Source: a virus. Taken from it: 41,602 nt of DNA. The stretch spans positions 1 to 41,602 of the IMG/VR virus record IMGVR_UViG_3300035158_000318; one strand, given 5' to 3'. This document shows positions 7,126-14,081 of this stretch, in pieces. Under the pieces are notes generated by a model. The model did no database searches, was not told where the DNA came from, and saw only the letters and a program-made list of their open reading frames with translations. The stretch's first letter is position 1, and each line of letters starts with the position of its first letter. The position numbers and the translations under genes were made by a program.

Positions 7126-7201
7126 AAAGGGGAAAGGCGAAGGTCATGTATGAGACAACATGTATAAGTGTATGCGAAGCACTTATAAACCTTTCCCCTT
7201 T
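7126..7201 (-). ncRNA. Candidate structured RNA, three-way junction
   Basis: The 109-nt gap between genes holds a 12-bp perfect outer stem: AAAGGGGAAAGG at 7126-7137 pairs with CCTTTCCCCTTT at 7190-7201. Inside are two hairpins: TATAAGTG pairing with CACTTATA, and a shorter CATGT/ACATG stem. Together they form a three-way junction of 76 nt. It lies just upstream of the SD of the membrane-protein gene, so it may control that gene, protect or process the mRNA, or be released as a small RNA. It is not a tRNA: there is no T-arm and no 7-nt anticodon loop. Confidence 0.55.
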
Positions 7202-7212
7202 TACCCCCATTA

Positions 7213-7773
7213 TTAACTTGTCCTTATTGTTAATGATTGCTTGAAATCAACAGACATTCCACCCTTAATGATTTCACCTGTGCTTTCAAAATGTTCTTTT
7301 GCTTTCTTCTTATCAAGCACCTTTTGTTCAGGTATGATTCTGATACATTTTTTCCATTTCTTCATTATCTTTTCTTCATCTATCCACGTAATGGTAGGCT
7401 TTTTCTTTGATAGAGATATAGATCCCACATCAGGAACCTTTACGCTTTTGCCACCTGTACTTGTTGGCTTGATGTTGGGATTAAGCTTGATAGATTGCTT
7501 TATGATTTCCCTTACTCTGTCTTTTTGGGCCTGTTTACTGGCTATCTTTTCTTTGACTTTCTTCTGAATTTCAAACAGATATACGTTCAATTCTGTTAGT
7601 TCTCTATCAAGGAACATATCTGCAAACATCATCTTTCTATACCAAAAGAGATCAACACCCCTTTGATCTTTGTTTTCTTTTGATACTTCATTAAGCTTTT
7701 CTTCTGTTACGTTTTCTTCTATCCAAGTATTGTTCATTCCTTCAATTTCAAATACTTTTTCTTTGCCTACCAT
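7213..7773 (-). CDS. Gp157-like protein
   Basis: A 186-residue protein resembling the siphovirus Gp157 family: a helical, coiled N-terminal half (LTELNVYLFEIQKKVKEKIA) followed by GSISLSKKKPTITWIDEE, a block around VLDKKKAKEHFESTGEIIKG and the final LTIRTS. Family members accompany recombination and replication genes and have been linked to phage resistance, with no known enzyme activity. The start has the SD AAAGGAG. tRNA-Arg lies directly upstream. Confidence 0.65.
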   Translation of the reverse strand: MVGKEKVFEIEGMNNTWIEENVTEEKLNEVSKENKDQRGVDLFWYRKMMFADMFLDRELTELNVYLFEIQKKVKEKIASKQAQKDRVREIIKQSIKLNPNIKPTSTGGKSVKVPDVGSISLSKKKPTITWIDEEKIMKKWKKCIRIIPEQKVLDKKKAKEHFESTGEIIKGGMSVDFKQSLTIRTS

Positions 7774-7788
7774 TTCATTCTCCTTTCC

Positions 7789-7862
7789 TAGGCCAGAAAG
7801 GATTTGAACCTTTAACCTACAGATTAGAAGTCTGTTGATCTATCCTGTTGATCTACTGGCCC
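7789..7862 (-). tRNA. tRNA-Arg (anticodon UCU)
   Basis: A 74-nt cloverleaf reads cleanly on the minus strand. The acceptor is GGGCCAG/CTGGCCT with one G-U pair. The D arm is GATC/GATC around AACAGGATA. The anticodon arm is ACAGA-CTTCTAA-TCTGT with anticodon TCT, and the T arm is AAAGG-TTCAAAT-CCTTT. The discriminator is A and CCA is not encoded. It reads AGA, the arginine codon favoured in this CpG-poor genome, so it likely supports translation of phage genes. Confidence 0.92.
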
Positions 7863-7899
7863 TAAATACTAATTTAATAGAGATTAGTAGTTTTTAGCA

Positions 7900-8163
7900 C
7901 TACTCCTTTTTCTTTTCACTCTGCCTTGTTACTTTTGCAGATATAGAATCCTTTGCATTTGCATGGTTCAACGTCAATGTCATTCCAGAAGCCTTAATAC
8001 TCTTTCTTTTTGCCATCTGCATTTCATGAATCAAGGCCTGTTCTGCTTGCTTCAGCTTGTCATTCAAAGCATCACGTTCACTTTTAACTCCTACATATCT
8101 TTCTGCTGCCTTACCTACTGGATCTTTGCTGCCTGTGCCTGGAAGCCTTCCTTGCTTTGCCAC
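7900..8163 (-). CDS. Hypothetical protein, GTG start, MAKQG N-terminus
   Basis: An 87-residue protein. The GTG at 8163 follows AAAGGAG at normal spacing. The sequence is MAKQGRLPGTG, then a helix likely forming a coiled coil (ERDALNDKLKQAEQALIHEMQMAKR) and a strand-like SGMTLTLNHANAKDSI before a basic tail. No family recognised. Between its end and the tRNA is a small ACTAAT/ATTAGT hairpin (7868-7888). Confidence 0.65.
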   Translation of the reverse strand: MAKQGRLPGTGSKDPVGKAAERYVGVKSERDALNDKLKQAEQALIHEMQMAKRKSIKASGMTLTLNHANAKDSISAKVTRQSEKKKE

Positions 8164-8231
8164 TTGAATCTCCTTTCATTATTTTGTTCATATGGTTCAA
8201 ATCCCTTTGTATATCTAAAAACTGTCTCCAT
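8115..8231 (-). CDS. Possible small protein with unclear start
   Basis: The gap between the genes at 8163 and 8281 is open in one frame and reads as coherent protein: IKVFAHKGFISGNQGC, then METVFRYTKGFEPYEQNNER, ending at TAG 8115 inside the next gene. The only in-frame ATG is at 8231, which gives 38 residues. The frame stays open upstream to a CTG at 8294, which would give 59 residues. Either a rare start codon is used, or this is the remnant of a gene, or it is chance. Confidence 0.35.
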   Translation of the reverse strand: METVFRYTKGFEPYEQNNERRFKWQSKEGFQAQAAKIQ

Positions 8232-8280
8232 ACATCCCTGATTGCCAGAAATAAAGCCTTTATGAGCAAATACCTTTATT

Positions 8281-8535
8281 TCATTTCTTTTCAGGATCTT
8301 CTTTTTTCTCTTGTATGGTTAAGCAATTCAAGAACCAATGTTCCATTGCACATTTAAACAATCTCAGATCTTTATCAACTTCAACATCAAGCCAAATCTC
8401 ATTTCCCATAAGATCTTTATCTGCATAGATTTCAATACCTACCCTTTCCTTTCCTTTTACTATGTATTTTATTGCCCTGAATCTTTCCTGCCCAAATGAA
8501 TGTTTCCATAATACTTTAGGTTGTTTTGCTACCAT
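8281..8535 (-). CDS. Hypothetical protein
   Basis: An 84-residue protein of unknown family, probably a small beta-alpha fold: VLWKHSFGQERFRAIKYIVKG, VGIEIYADKD and WLDVEVDKDLRLF are consecutive strands, then MEHWFLNCLTIQ and an acidic-basic tail. The start is well defined by AAAGGAGAAGGAA before the ATG at 8535. Confidence 0.65.
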   Translation of the reverse strand: MVAKQPKVLWKHSFGQERFRAIKYIVKGKERVGIEIYADKDLMGNEIWLDVEVDKDLRLFKCAMEHWFLNCLTIQEKKEDPEKK

Positions 8536-8555
8536 TTCCTTCTCCTTTCAGTTAA

Positions 8556-9005
8556 TTAACCAAAAAATTCTAACATATTACTATTATTAACTTTATCCAA
8601 ATTAGGTACTATGTTTTCTGCTATAGTCTTTCTGTTGCTTGTTACAATATATGGTAAAAATTCAACTTCAAAAGAACTTATACCATCTTCAATACTTACT
8701 AGTTTTGCCTTTACCAATAATAATAATGCTCTCCATCTTTGTTTTATTCCTTGTTCCCATTTTTTAATCTGATTTTCAGTTGATGTTTTTCTTCCTGTTG
8801 GTGTAAGCTTAAATTCATCATCACTCATATTAGGTAATTCAAGTTGCATCCTTATTGCCTTTCCATGATATTCAAATAGAATAGCTGTAGATAAATCCCC
8901 TCTTATATACGCAAATTTAGATGCCCCAAATCTTGTAAGTTCTTTTTCAATATCCATTATAGACTTTCTAAAATCTACTCTTGTATTCCTTGCATATCTC
9001 CCCAT
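8556..9005 (-). CDS. Conserved phage hypothetical protein
   Basis: A 149-residue protein with a pattern I associate with a widespread phage/plasmid hypothetical: SIMDIEKELTRFGASKFAY near the start, a central IRMQLELP, then the signature KQRWRALLLLVKAKLVSIED followed by SSFEVEFLPYIV. No activity is established. It often neighbours recombination genes, as here. The SD GAAAGGTGAAGT precedes the ATG, and a 16-bp palindrome (9019-9034) lies 13 nt upstream of the start, so it may be individually regulated. Confidence 0.65.
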   Translation of the reverse strand: MGRYARNTRVDFRKSIMDIEKELTRFGASKFAYIRGDLSTAILFEYHGKAIRMQLELPNMSDDEFKLTPTGRKTSTENQIKKWEQGIKQRWRALLLLVKAKLVSIEDGISSFEVEFLPYIVTSNRKTIAENIVPNLDKVNNSNMLEFFG

Positions 9006-9018
9006 ACTTCACCTTTCT

Positions 9019-9034
9019 TTCATTATGTAATGAA
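9019..9034. repeat. Palindrome copy 2 (TTCATTA-TG-TAATGAA)
   Basis: A perfect 7-bp inverted repeat in the leader of the gene starting at 9005, just upstream of its ribosome site. It matches copies at 1556, 14770 and 35533. The position fits an operator or a translational control hairpin. Confidence 0.7.
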
Positions 9035-9069
9035 AAAATACATATTAATATAAAAGATTTTATTCTTTT

Positions 9070-9240
9070 TCAGAAACAGTAGGTCCTGTGAATATGTGGA
9101 TAAGTTATAATATCCACATATATCAATCCATTATTATTATATTTTTTCTTATCAACAGATTGTGGATAAACTGTTAATAACTTTTGAATAACTTTCAAAA
9201 TATTATTCTTTGATTCTTTCTTTGATAGTTTCTTTGCCAT
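9070..9240 (-). CDS. Small basic protein in origin-like region
   Basis: A frame of 56 residues from the ATG at 9240: MAKKLSKKESKNNILKVIQK, then a Tyr/Asn/Ile-rich half ending THIHRTYCF-like. The SD is weak (GAGTGG, 14 nt away). The DNA underneath contains DnaA-box-like 9-mers and inverted repeats, which may impose the odd C-terminal composition. It may be a real small protein or only an open frame in AT-rich DNA. Confidence 0.35.
   Translation of the reverse strand: MAKKLSKKESKNNILKVIQKLLTVYPQSVDKKKYNNNGLIYVDIITYPHIHRTYCF
9092..9180. other. Candidate replication origin (DnaA-box cluster)
   Basis: TGTGGATAA, the complement of the DnaA box TTATCCACA, occurs at 9095-9103 and 9161-9169. A one-mismatch copy, ATATCCACA, is at 9110-9118. 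The first and third sit in a perfect 11-bp inverted repeat, ATATGTGGATA/TATCCACATAT, with an 8-bp centre. The second lies inside an imperfect inverted repeat TTATCAACAG/CTGTTAATAA. A 12-bp direct repeat CAAACTATTATT follows at 9287-9310, and the whole of 9020-9380 is very AT-rich. It adjoins the DUF3987 NTPase gene. Origin function is inferred. Confidence 0.55.
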
Positions 9241-9245
9241 AATAA

Positions 9246-9392
9246 TCATAACCACTCTTGATACTTATTCATTGATTTGAATTTCAAACTATTATTCAAA
9301 CTATTATTACAATGTAAATAACCGTTAATAATATAATATTCCAATAATAAAGCTTTGACACAATAATTAATTTTCAAATCTTTATGTTCCAT
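9246..9392 (-). CDS. Possible 48-residue protein
   Basis: The ATG at 9392 overlaps the end of the NTPase gene by 11 nt. The frame reads MEHKDLKINYCVKALLLEYY, then an Asn/Ser/Leu-rich repeat (NNSLNNSLKF) and MNKYQEWL. The repeat comes from the 12-bp iteration at 9287-9310. Overlap with the preceding gene favours translation, but the composition could simply follow from the iterated DNA of an origin. Confidence 0.35.
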   Translation of the reverse strand: MEHKDLKINYCVKALLLEYYIINGYLHCNNSLNNSLKFKSMNKYQEWL

Positions 9393-10521
9393 TTGTTTCC
9401 CTGTAGATTTCTGTTTTCCTACCAGGTTTAATTTTATCATCATACACCTTTTCTATCTTTTCCCTGGCAATAAGATCCTTTAAAGCAATATCAAGATATT
9501 TTGCTGTAATCCTAGTTGATGTTAATAGTTCACTCTTTGTTCTTTTACCTGCTTTGATTGCTTTCAATGTTTTCTTTGTGTTCTCTTGATATTTATCAAA
9601 TGTGATTTCTTCTTTTTCCATATGTTCAAGTTGCCATCCTAACCAGTTCACTCTTGTAATTGCATCCTTAATAACATCTTCTTCTATATTACGATTTTTG
9701 TTTTTTGCCCTTTGTAGAATCATTGAAAACTTAAAAACATAGATTTGCAGCCTATGTGCTGAAGCAGACATTACTCCTTCTTCACAATGCTTTGCATCAA
9801 ACTTATGGAACCATTCAATATAGATATTCTTTACTTTATCAAAATTATATACTGTCTGATCTTCTTTTAAACTTAGATCTGCAAGCCATCTTACAAGCTT
9901 ATCCCTTTTATCTGCATCTTCTGTTGGTGGAAAAGGCTTAGGTTTTGGCCTTTTTGTAGCAGGGATTAATAAGAACCTTGGCAAGAATCCACCTGAAAAA
10001 TCACCTTCTTTTACTCCACCTAAAAACCAAGCCAATGTTGTGCCTGCCATCATACTGAAACAAGGCCTGTTGATTTCTATTTCTTCATTCCTAATCGTTC
10101 TTCTATATCTTGGTGGGCAGGCAAAGAACTTTGTTAATATGCTTTTTGTTCCTATCATATAACTTCTGTCCATAAGATCTAATAGGTTCTTTAACTCATC
10201 CCATACAAACACACCATATGGCCTTTCAGCCAACATTTTAATCATCTGTTCATAACTAAATTCATTGTCATAAACATGATTCTTTCTTAATCTCATTAAC
10301 AGACGTTCACCAATTTCAATGCAGGTAGATTTCTTGTATGCTGAAGAAGGTCCTATAAGTATTGTCCAGAGATTTGGGAAGATCTCTGTTGCACCAAATG
10401 GCATATAATAATGATTTCCCATAACTGTTGCCAGAACTGTCATACCTATATACTCATGATAGATCCTGGGGGCATCTGTCATTTCAGATGCAAAATCAAC
10501 ATATTCTTTCAGCCAGTTCAC
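9382..10521 (-). CDS. DUF3987-type replication NTPase
   Basis: A 379-residue protein resembling DUF3987 proteins of phage and plasmid replication modules. A P-loop-like GPSSAYKKST is at residues 57-66, a Walker-B-like YGVFVWDEL at 102-110, an arginine-rich FFACPPRYRRTIRN follows, then MAGTTLAWF and FLPRFLLIPA. The C-terminal third looks like a winged helix (KSELLTSTRITAKYLDIALK). Relatives are thought to load or act as helicases. The start is the GTG at 10521 with AAAGG 10 nt upstream. It borders the candidate origin. Confidence 0.7.
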   Translation of the reverse strand: MNWLKEYVDFASEMTDAPRIYHEYIGMTVLATVMGNHYYMPFGATEIFPNLWTILIGPSSAYKKSTCIEIGERLLMRLRKNHVYDNEFSYEQMIKMLAERPYGVFVWDELKNLLDLMDRSYMIGTKSILTKFFACPPRYRRTIRNEEIEINRPCFSMMAGTTLAWFLGGVKEGDFSGGFLPRFLLIPATKRPKPKPFPPTEDADKRDKLVRWLADLSLKEDQTVYNFDKVKNIYIEWFHKFDAKHCEEGVMSASAHRLQIYVFKFSMILQRAKNKNRNIEEDVIKDAITRVNWLGWQLEHMEKEEITFDKYQENTKKTLKAIKAGKRTKSELLTSTRITAKYLDIALKDLIAREKIEKVYDDKIKPGRKTEIYRETNGT

Positions 10522-10559
10522 TAACTATCAAACCTTTCTCCATGCAACCACCCCATTTT

Positions 10560-10772
10560 CTATGCCCTACTAACAGCATCTTTCAATCTGTTAAAAATAA
10601 GGTCCTTATTCTTTGCAAATTCACGCCAGATCCTTCTTCTTTCCTGCCTTGAATATCCTGCCCTTTTCATATAATTATCAAAGTCATTCAATAATATCTG
10701 TGCTTTCATAACACGTTTCAATGCTCTTTCACGCCTGAACCACCTGATATACCATTTAACCCATCTTATCAT
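10560..10772 (-). CDS. Arg-rich helical small protein
   Basis: A 70-residue, very basic and aromatic protein: MIRWVKWYIRWFRRERALKR, then ILLNDFDNYMKRAGYSRQERRRIWREF. Likely two or three amphipathic helices that bind nucleic acid. The ATG overlaps the preceding stop (ATGA). It lies directly ahead of the NTPase gene and could be an accessory DNA-binding protein; this is inferred only from charge and position. Confidence 0.6.
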   Translation of the reverse strand: MIRWVKWYIRWFRRERALKRVMKAQILLNDFDNYMKRAGYSRQERRRIWREFAKNKDLIFNRLKDAVSRA

Positions 10773-11212
10773 TTCTTACCATCCTTTGATTTTAAATAAG
10801 CAACAAGATTATTGTAGCCATGATAAAGCTTTAACAATACATTTTCTTTTGATAGATCTTCCATGTGTAATTCTGTCAAATCTATCTCATCAGGCAGTTG
10901 TGGCATTACTTCATAATTTGGGCTTAATGCTGCAAACTTTGCATATTCATCAAGCCTTTCATTCCTTTCTAATATCTGCATGAAATGAAGAACCTGATCA
11001 TATGCATTTTCTTGGCCTAAATACTGTGCTGCAGAAATGTCTTTTTTGGTTTTTACTGATAGCATCTTGCATTCAGTAACAACCTTCTTTGCTTGTTGAA
11101 TCTGCATAACAAGATCATTCCATAGAAAAGCTTTTACCAGGAAAGCAAGTATATCTTCTTTCTTGTCTTTATTGTTATCATAGAATTTTTCTGCTTTTTC
11201 AATTGCTTTCAT
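10769..11212 (-). CDS. Hypothetical helical protein
   Basis: A 147-residue, mainly helical and Lys/Glu-rich protein (AIEKAEKFYDNNKDKKEDIL; ILERNERLDEYAKFAAL). No motif or family recognised. It starts 2 nt before the end of the zinc protein upstream and ends in ATGA overlap with the next gene, so it is part of the replication gene string. Confidence 0.6.
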   Translation of the reverse strand: MKAIEKAEKFYDNNKDKKEDILAFLVKAFLWNDLVMQIQQAKKVVTECKMLSVKTKKDISAAQYLGQENAYDQVLHFMQILERNERLDEYAKFAALSPNYEVMPQLPDEIDLTELHMEDLSKENVLLKLYHGYNNLVAYLKSKDGKK

Positions 11213-11214
11213 TT

Positions 11215-11721
11215 CTACCCCTTCCCATTTACCATGCCATATATGGCCCTAGTTTTTATGATCCAATTCCAAATCTTTTTTCTATATTCATCATTTTTAT
11301 TCAGGCTATTTCTTTCTTTTTTATACAAGCTGAAAAACCTTCCAATTCTTTTGTTACTCCATTTAACAAGTTCATCAATATGGAAATAAACAATATCTTC
11401 ATAAGGTTCTTTTGTTTTGCTGAATATTTCCCTTACACTATCCAAGCATTTCCCACAGCATAAATAACGATCAACGAACTTTCCTTTTGGAAATAAACTG
11501 TTTTTAATTTCTTCTTTAAGAATTGCTTCAATTGTAATCTTGTTGCTGCCATAATATCTTTTAACATAGTAAGCCAAATAAAGATGAACATCTTCCCTGC
11601 AGATCTCACACAAAAATTGCTGCTTCCTTGGTTTGACACAGGCAGGAATGACGGGTAAATCATCCCTGCCATGTGTCCTGGTATGTGTACCAAAAGCTTC
11701 AGAGAAAGGATCTTTATCCAT
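11215..11721 (-). CDS. Zinc-binding hypothetical protein
   Basis: A 168-residue protein with two Cys knuckles: CEICRED around residue 38 and CCGKCLDS around residue 88. They are separated by a helix-rich segment (YLAYYVKRYYGSNKITIEAI). The C-terminus is basic and Trp-containing (KKIWNWIIKTRAI). The spacing suits one or two zinc sites. Its ATG lies in the last codons of the ATPase gene, so the two are probably co-translated. Confidence 0.6.
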   Translation of the reverse strand: MDKDPFSEAFGTHTRTHGRDDLPVIPACVKPRKQQFLCEICREDVHLYLAYYVKRYYGSNKITIEAILKEEIKNSLFPKGKFVDRYLCCGKCLDSVREIFSKTKEPYEDIVYFHIDELVKWSNKRIGRFFSLYKKERNSLNKNDEYRKKIWNWIIKTRAIYGMVNGKG

Positions 11722-12745
11722 TGTAATCTGATAAAATTTGCTTGAACCTTTCTACCTTTTCATCATTATCAAGGAAAGCCACCCATATGCTATTCTTGAT
11801 CTTATCAACAGAAATGTTTTGCCAACCACCTTTAAAAAGGGTATCAAAATAATCACTTGCTGCGGCAGGATCTACTCCTACTTCCTGGACCCTTTTCAAA
11901 ACCTTGTCAATGGCGGCCTGTTTCTGCTTGCTTACCTTAGATTTAGATGAAGCTGAATTAGCCGATTTGGGGGCATTTCCTGCCTTTTTTGATACTCCCG
12001 TACTGGCATTGGCCTGTTTTTGGCTTGTACCCTGCTCATTTCCTTCAAAACAGCCTAAAATTGCCTTATATCCTGCCCCTTTCTCAAGGTTTATGATCTT
12101 ACCATCAAGTTCGGGGACCCTTGTACCTGCTTCTACTCCCTCATGGCTTAGGAAGGCTAATTTACGCTTTATGATACCTTCTTCTGTTTCTCCATATAAA
12201 TAACCAATGATGTCAACCTTGGCTGAAAGGAATCTTGCAAGCTTCCCAGGAAGGTCTATTGTCTTTACTCCTGACTTGCCATCTTCCGTTACTGTAAGCT
12301 TGCTGTGTGCAATCAGGATCTTTGTCATATTGAATGCCCTGATCTTCTCTACAAAAGAAAGGACCATATCCCTTGCCATTGCCCAATCTGAACCATATGC
12401 CCCTTCTCCCATTTGCTTCTGATTCTTCTTTCCACACACAAATCTTTCCACCCAATCATTGACAATATCAATGGTATCAATGACAAGTGTTTTGTAGCCA
12501 TGACCGCCTAGGGCCAATTCATCAAGGATGTGGTGAAGTGCTTCACCGTTCTTTGGGTTCAGCCTATAGCAATCAATATAGTGTGCCCCACCTTCAAGAT
12601 CTATAACCAATGGCTTTGGAAATTCCACAGCCAATGTTGTCTTTCCTACTTTTGGTGGACCATACAGAAGCCATATCTGATTTTCTGGATAGCCTGAAAC
12701 TGCCTTTGTGATCTCCTTTGGTAATAAAGATCCCTGCTTTGCCAT
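11714..12745 (-). CDS. Sak4/RecA-like AAA ATPase (phage recombinase)
   Basis: The start is set at the ATG at 12745 (MAKQGSLLP), preceded by AAGGGGG, giving 343 residues. Walker A GPPKVGKTT is at 29-37, Walker B TLVIDT at 86-91, and KILIAHSKL is the third sensor-like strand. This is the minimal RecA core of the phage Sak4 group, which works with single-strand annealing and ssDNA binding. A Ser/Ala/Lys linker (residues ~250-285) separates a C-terminal helical domain (VLKRVQEVGVDPAAASDYFD). It lies upstream of the NTPase and origin region. Confidence 0.8.
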   Translation of the reverse strand: MAKQGSLLPKEITKAVSGYPENQIWLLYGPPKVGKTTLAVEFPKPLVIDLEGGAHYIDCYRLNPKNGEALHHILDELALGGHGYKTLVIDTIDIVNDWVERFVCGKKNQKQMGEGAYGSDWAMARDMVLSFVEKIRAFNMTKILIAHSKLTVTEDGKSGVKTIDLPGKLARFLSAKVDIIGYLYGETEEGIIKRKLAFLSHEGVEAGTRVPELDGKIINLEKGAGYKAILGCFEGNEQGTSQKQANASTGVSKKAGNAPKSANSASSKSKVSKQKQAAIDKVLKRVQEVGVDPAAASDYFDTLFKGGWQNISVDKIKNSIWVAFLDNDEKVERFKQILSDYNG

Positions 12746-12845
12746 TTTATTCCCCCTTCTTCTTTGCACTTGACATAGAGTCAAGATTTGGTAAATATAT
12801 AATTACTTTCTTCTTTTGCGATCAGTAAGCCATTCATTTTCACCT

Positions 12846-12876
12846 AAAGGCCTAGGACTTTCAATCTTAGGCCTTT
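12846..12876 (-). terminator. Intergenic hairpin, possible terminator
   Basis: AAAGGCCTA pairs with TAGGCCTTT across a 13-nt loop, directly after the stop at 12881. On the minus strand it is followed by only three T, so termination would be partial. On the plus strand a T-rich tract follows. The rest of the 135-nt gap holds TTGACATAGAGTCAA (12769-12783), a 5-bp inverted repeat, but I see no clear promoter there. Confidence 0.4.
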
Positions 12877-12880
12877 TCTT

Positions 12881-13372
12881 TTATTTCTTTTCTTTCTGTT
12901 TTTCTTCTTGTTCTTTTACTACTCTATCAAAATCTTCTTTTGTATATTCTCTCAAACCAAAATGCTTTCTTATTGCATTTATTCTTTGAACCAATCCACC
13001 TGAAAGAATATCAAGGCAAGCACCAAAACCACCACCACCCATTTCATTGTATTGGCTTATTGGTACTGTTCCTTCCAACATATTAAGCCACTTAAACAAA
13101 TCTTCTTTACTATCTAACCATAAAGCTGTTTCTCTCATTTCTTTTTCAATTTGTTCACCAGTTAAGCCTTGTGATTCCCAACCATCACATCCTGAACAAG
13201 ATCCATACCACCATTCATAAAAAACATATTTACCATCTTTCTCCAAAACAAAGCTTGCATGGCCTTGATAATCATCAACTGAATCTTCCCATATAATATT
13301 CCAATCTTTCCATATTTCTTCTGCAACATCACCATATCTGCAATGTGATGCTACTGATTCGCTGAATTTCAT
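12881..13372 (-). CDS. Conserved phage hypothetical protein
   Basis: A 163-residue protein with a recognisable but unassigned core: DDYQGHASFVLEKDGKYVFY followed by WWYGSCSGCDGWE, a Gly/Cys/Trp cluster typical of a family of phage proteins of unknown role, then a helical ETALWLDSKEDLFKWL. A Gly-rich turn (EMGGGGFGAC) precedes the C-terminal helices. The SD AAAGGAG is clear. A candidate structured RNA fills the 102-nt leader upstream. Confidence 0.65.
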   Translation of the reverse strand: MKFSESVASHCRYGDVAEEIWKDWNIIWEDSVDDYQGHASFVLEKDGKYVFYEWWYGSCSGCDGWESQGLTGEQIEKEMRETALWLDSKEDLFKWLNMLEGTVPISQYNEMGGGGFGACLDILSGGLVQRINAIRKHFGLREYTKEDFDRVVKEQEEKQKEKK

Positions 13373-13397
13373 TTCCTTCTCCTTTCAAATAAAGAAA

Positions 13398-13465
13398 GGG
13401 CATTGCCCCGACGGGGAGTCTTTCAAGCCGAACCAGTTTGACTTGGTAGGCTAAGGACAATGCCC
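13398..13465 (-). ncRNA. Candidate structured leader RNA, three-way junction
   Basis: In the leader of the gene starting at 13372, GGGCATTG (13398-13405) and CAATGCCC (13458-13465) form a perfect 8-bp closing stem. Inside, CCCC-GAC-GGGG makes one hairpin and AGCC..ACCA/TGGT..GGCT another, giving a compact 68-nt three-way junction. On the minus strand the 3' half can refold as GGGC-AAT-GCCC followed by TTTCTTTATTT, a weak terminator. A switch between the two folds is possible but unproven. The loop side carries AAAGACTCCCCGTC, similar to the G6 leaders nearby. Confidence 0.5.
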
Positions 13466-13474
13466 ATATGCTAG

Positions 13475-13693
13475 TCATATTTTGAATAGCCTTTTGAAAA
13501 ACTGAATGATCCTTTGAAAAATACTTGGCTTTCTTTCCACAATATCATAAACGATTTCGCCTGGCTGCGTTTTTCTTTTCATCTTTCTTGTCTTTACATT
13601 TCTATCTTTATCCCATCTAATAGATCCATCTTTGTTGTATTTCTTGCTTCTTGCCATCTTCTTTAATACAGCCTTTTTAACTGCTTTACTCAT
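13475..13693 (-). CDS. Basic protein with amphipathic C-terminus
   Basis: A 72-residue protein, rich in Lys and Arg throughout, ending in SIFQRIIQFFKRLFKI, which forms a markedly amphipathic cationic helix of the kind that binds membranes or RNA. The leader contains GACGGGGGG. The start overlaps the preceding gene by 8 nt. Function unknown. Confidence 0.65.
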   Translation of the reverse strand: MSKAVKKAVLKKMARSKKYNKDGSIRWDKDRNVKTRKMKRKTQPGEIVYDIVERKPSIFQRIIQFFKRLFKI

Positions 13694-13883
13694 TTTTACC
13701 CCCCGTCTTTACTTTGATCCACCTGAAATATCTTGCAATTGGTTGATTAACAAATTCTACTTCCCAATACTCAAGGCCATATGCTTTTACTTCATCTATC
13801 TTCTTAATAAGTCTTGCTTTACCTTCAGAATCTGATTCTGTGTTTGGGCCTTGATAAATTTCAACAATGTCTCCTGGCTTCAT
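13686..13883 (-). CDS. Small beta-barrel-like hypothetical protein
   Basis: A 65-residue protein: MKPGDIVEIYQGP, then GKARLIKKIDEVKAYGLEYW, EVEFVNQP and YFRWIKVK. The PGDIVEI opening and strand pattern suggest an SH3- or KOW-like barrel, common in small phage proteins of unknown role. The G6 leader of the next gene is encoded within its last codons (KTGG). Confidence 0.65.
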   Translation of the reverse strand: MKPGDIVEIYQGPNTESDSEGKARLIKKIDEVKAYGLEYWEVEFVNQPIARYFRWIKVKTGGKNE

Positions 13884-13910
13884 ATTTCCCCCCGTCTTTT
13901 TGGTTTTGCC

Positions 13911-14054
13911 CTATATAGAACCTTCAAAATGCTTCTTGCCAAAAAAAGCATTAACTATACTCCCCAACTTTTTCTTTTCTTCTTCCGTCATTTCAACTAA
14001 AACCGTTTCAAATCCAATTGTTACTGCCACCAATGCTTTTTTTTCTTTCTTCAT
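13911..14054 (-). CDS. 47-residue protein
   Basis: A short gene in an otherwise empty gap: MKKEKKALVAVTIGFETVLV, then EMTEEEKKKLGSIVNAFFGK and a short tail to the TAG at 13911. It has a G6 leader at proper spacing like its neighbours, which is the main support. The fold is probably a strand followed by a helix. No family recognised. Confidence 0.7.
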   Translation of the reverse strand: MKKEKKALVAVTIGFETVLVEMTEEEKKKLGSIVNAFFGKKHFEGSI

Positions 14055-14081
14055 TTTACTACCCCCCGTCTTTGTTTGTGG

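Noticed and set aside
7126-7201. tRNA or tmRNA at the 76-nt structure.
   Set aside because: No T-loop, no 7-nt anticodon loop and no matching acceptor geometry; the arms form a three-way junction.
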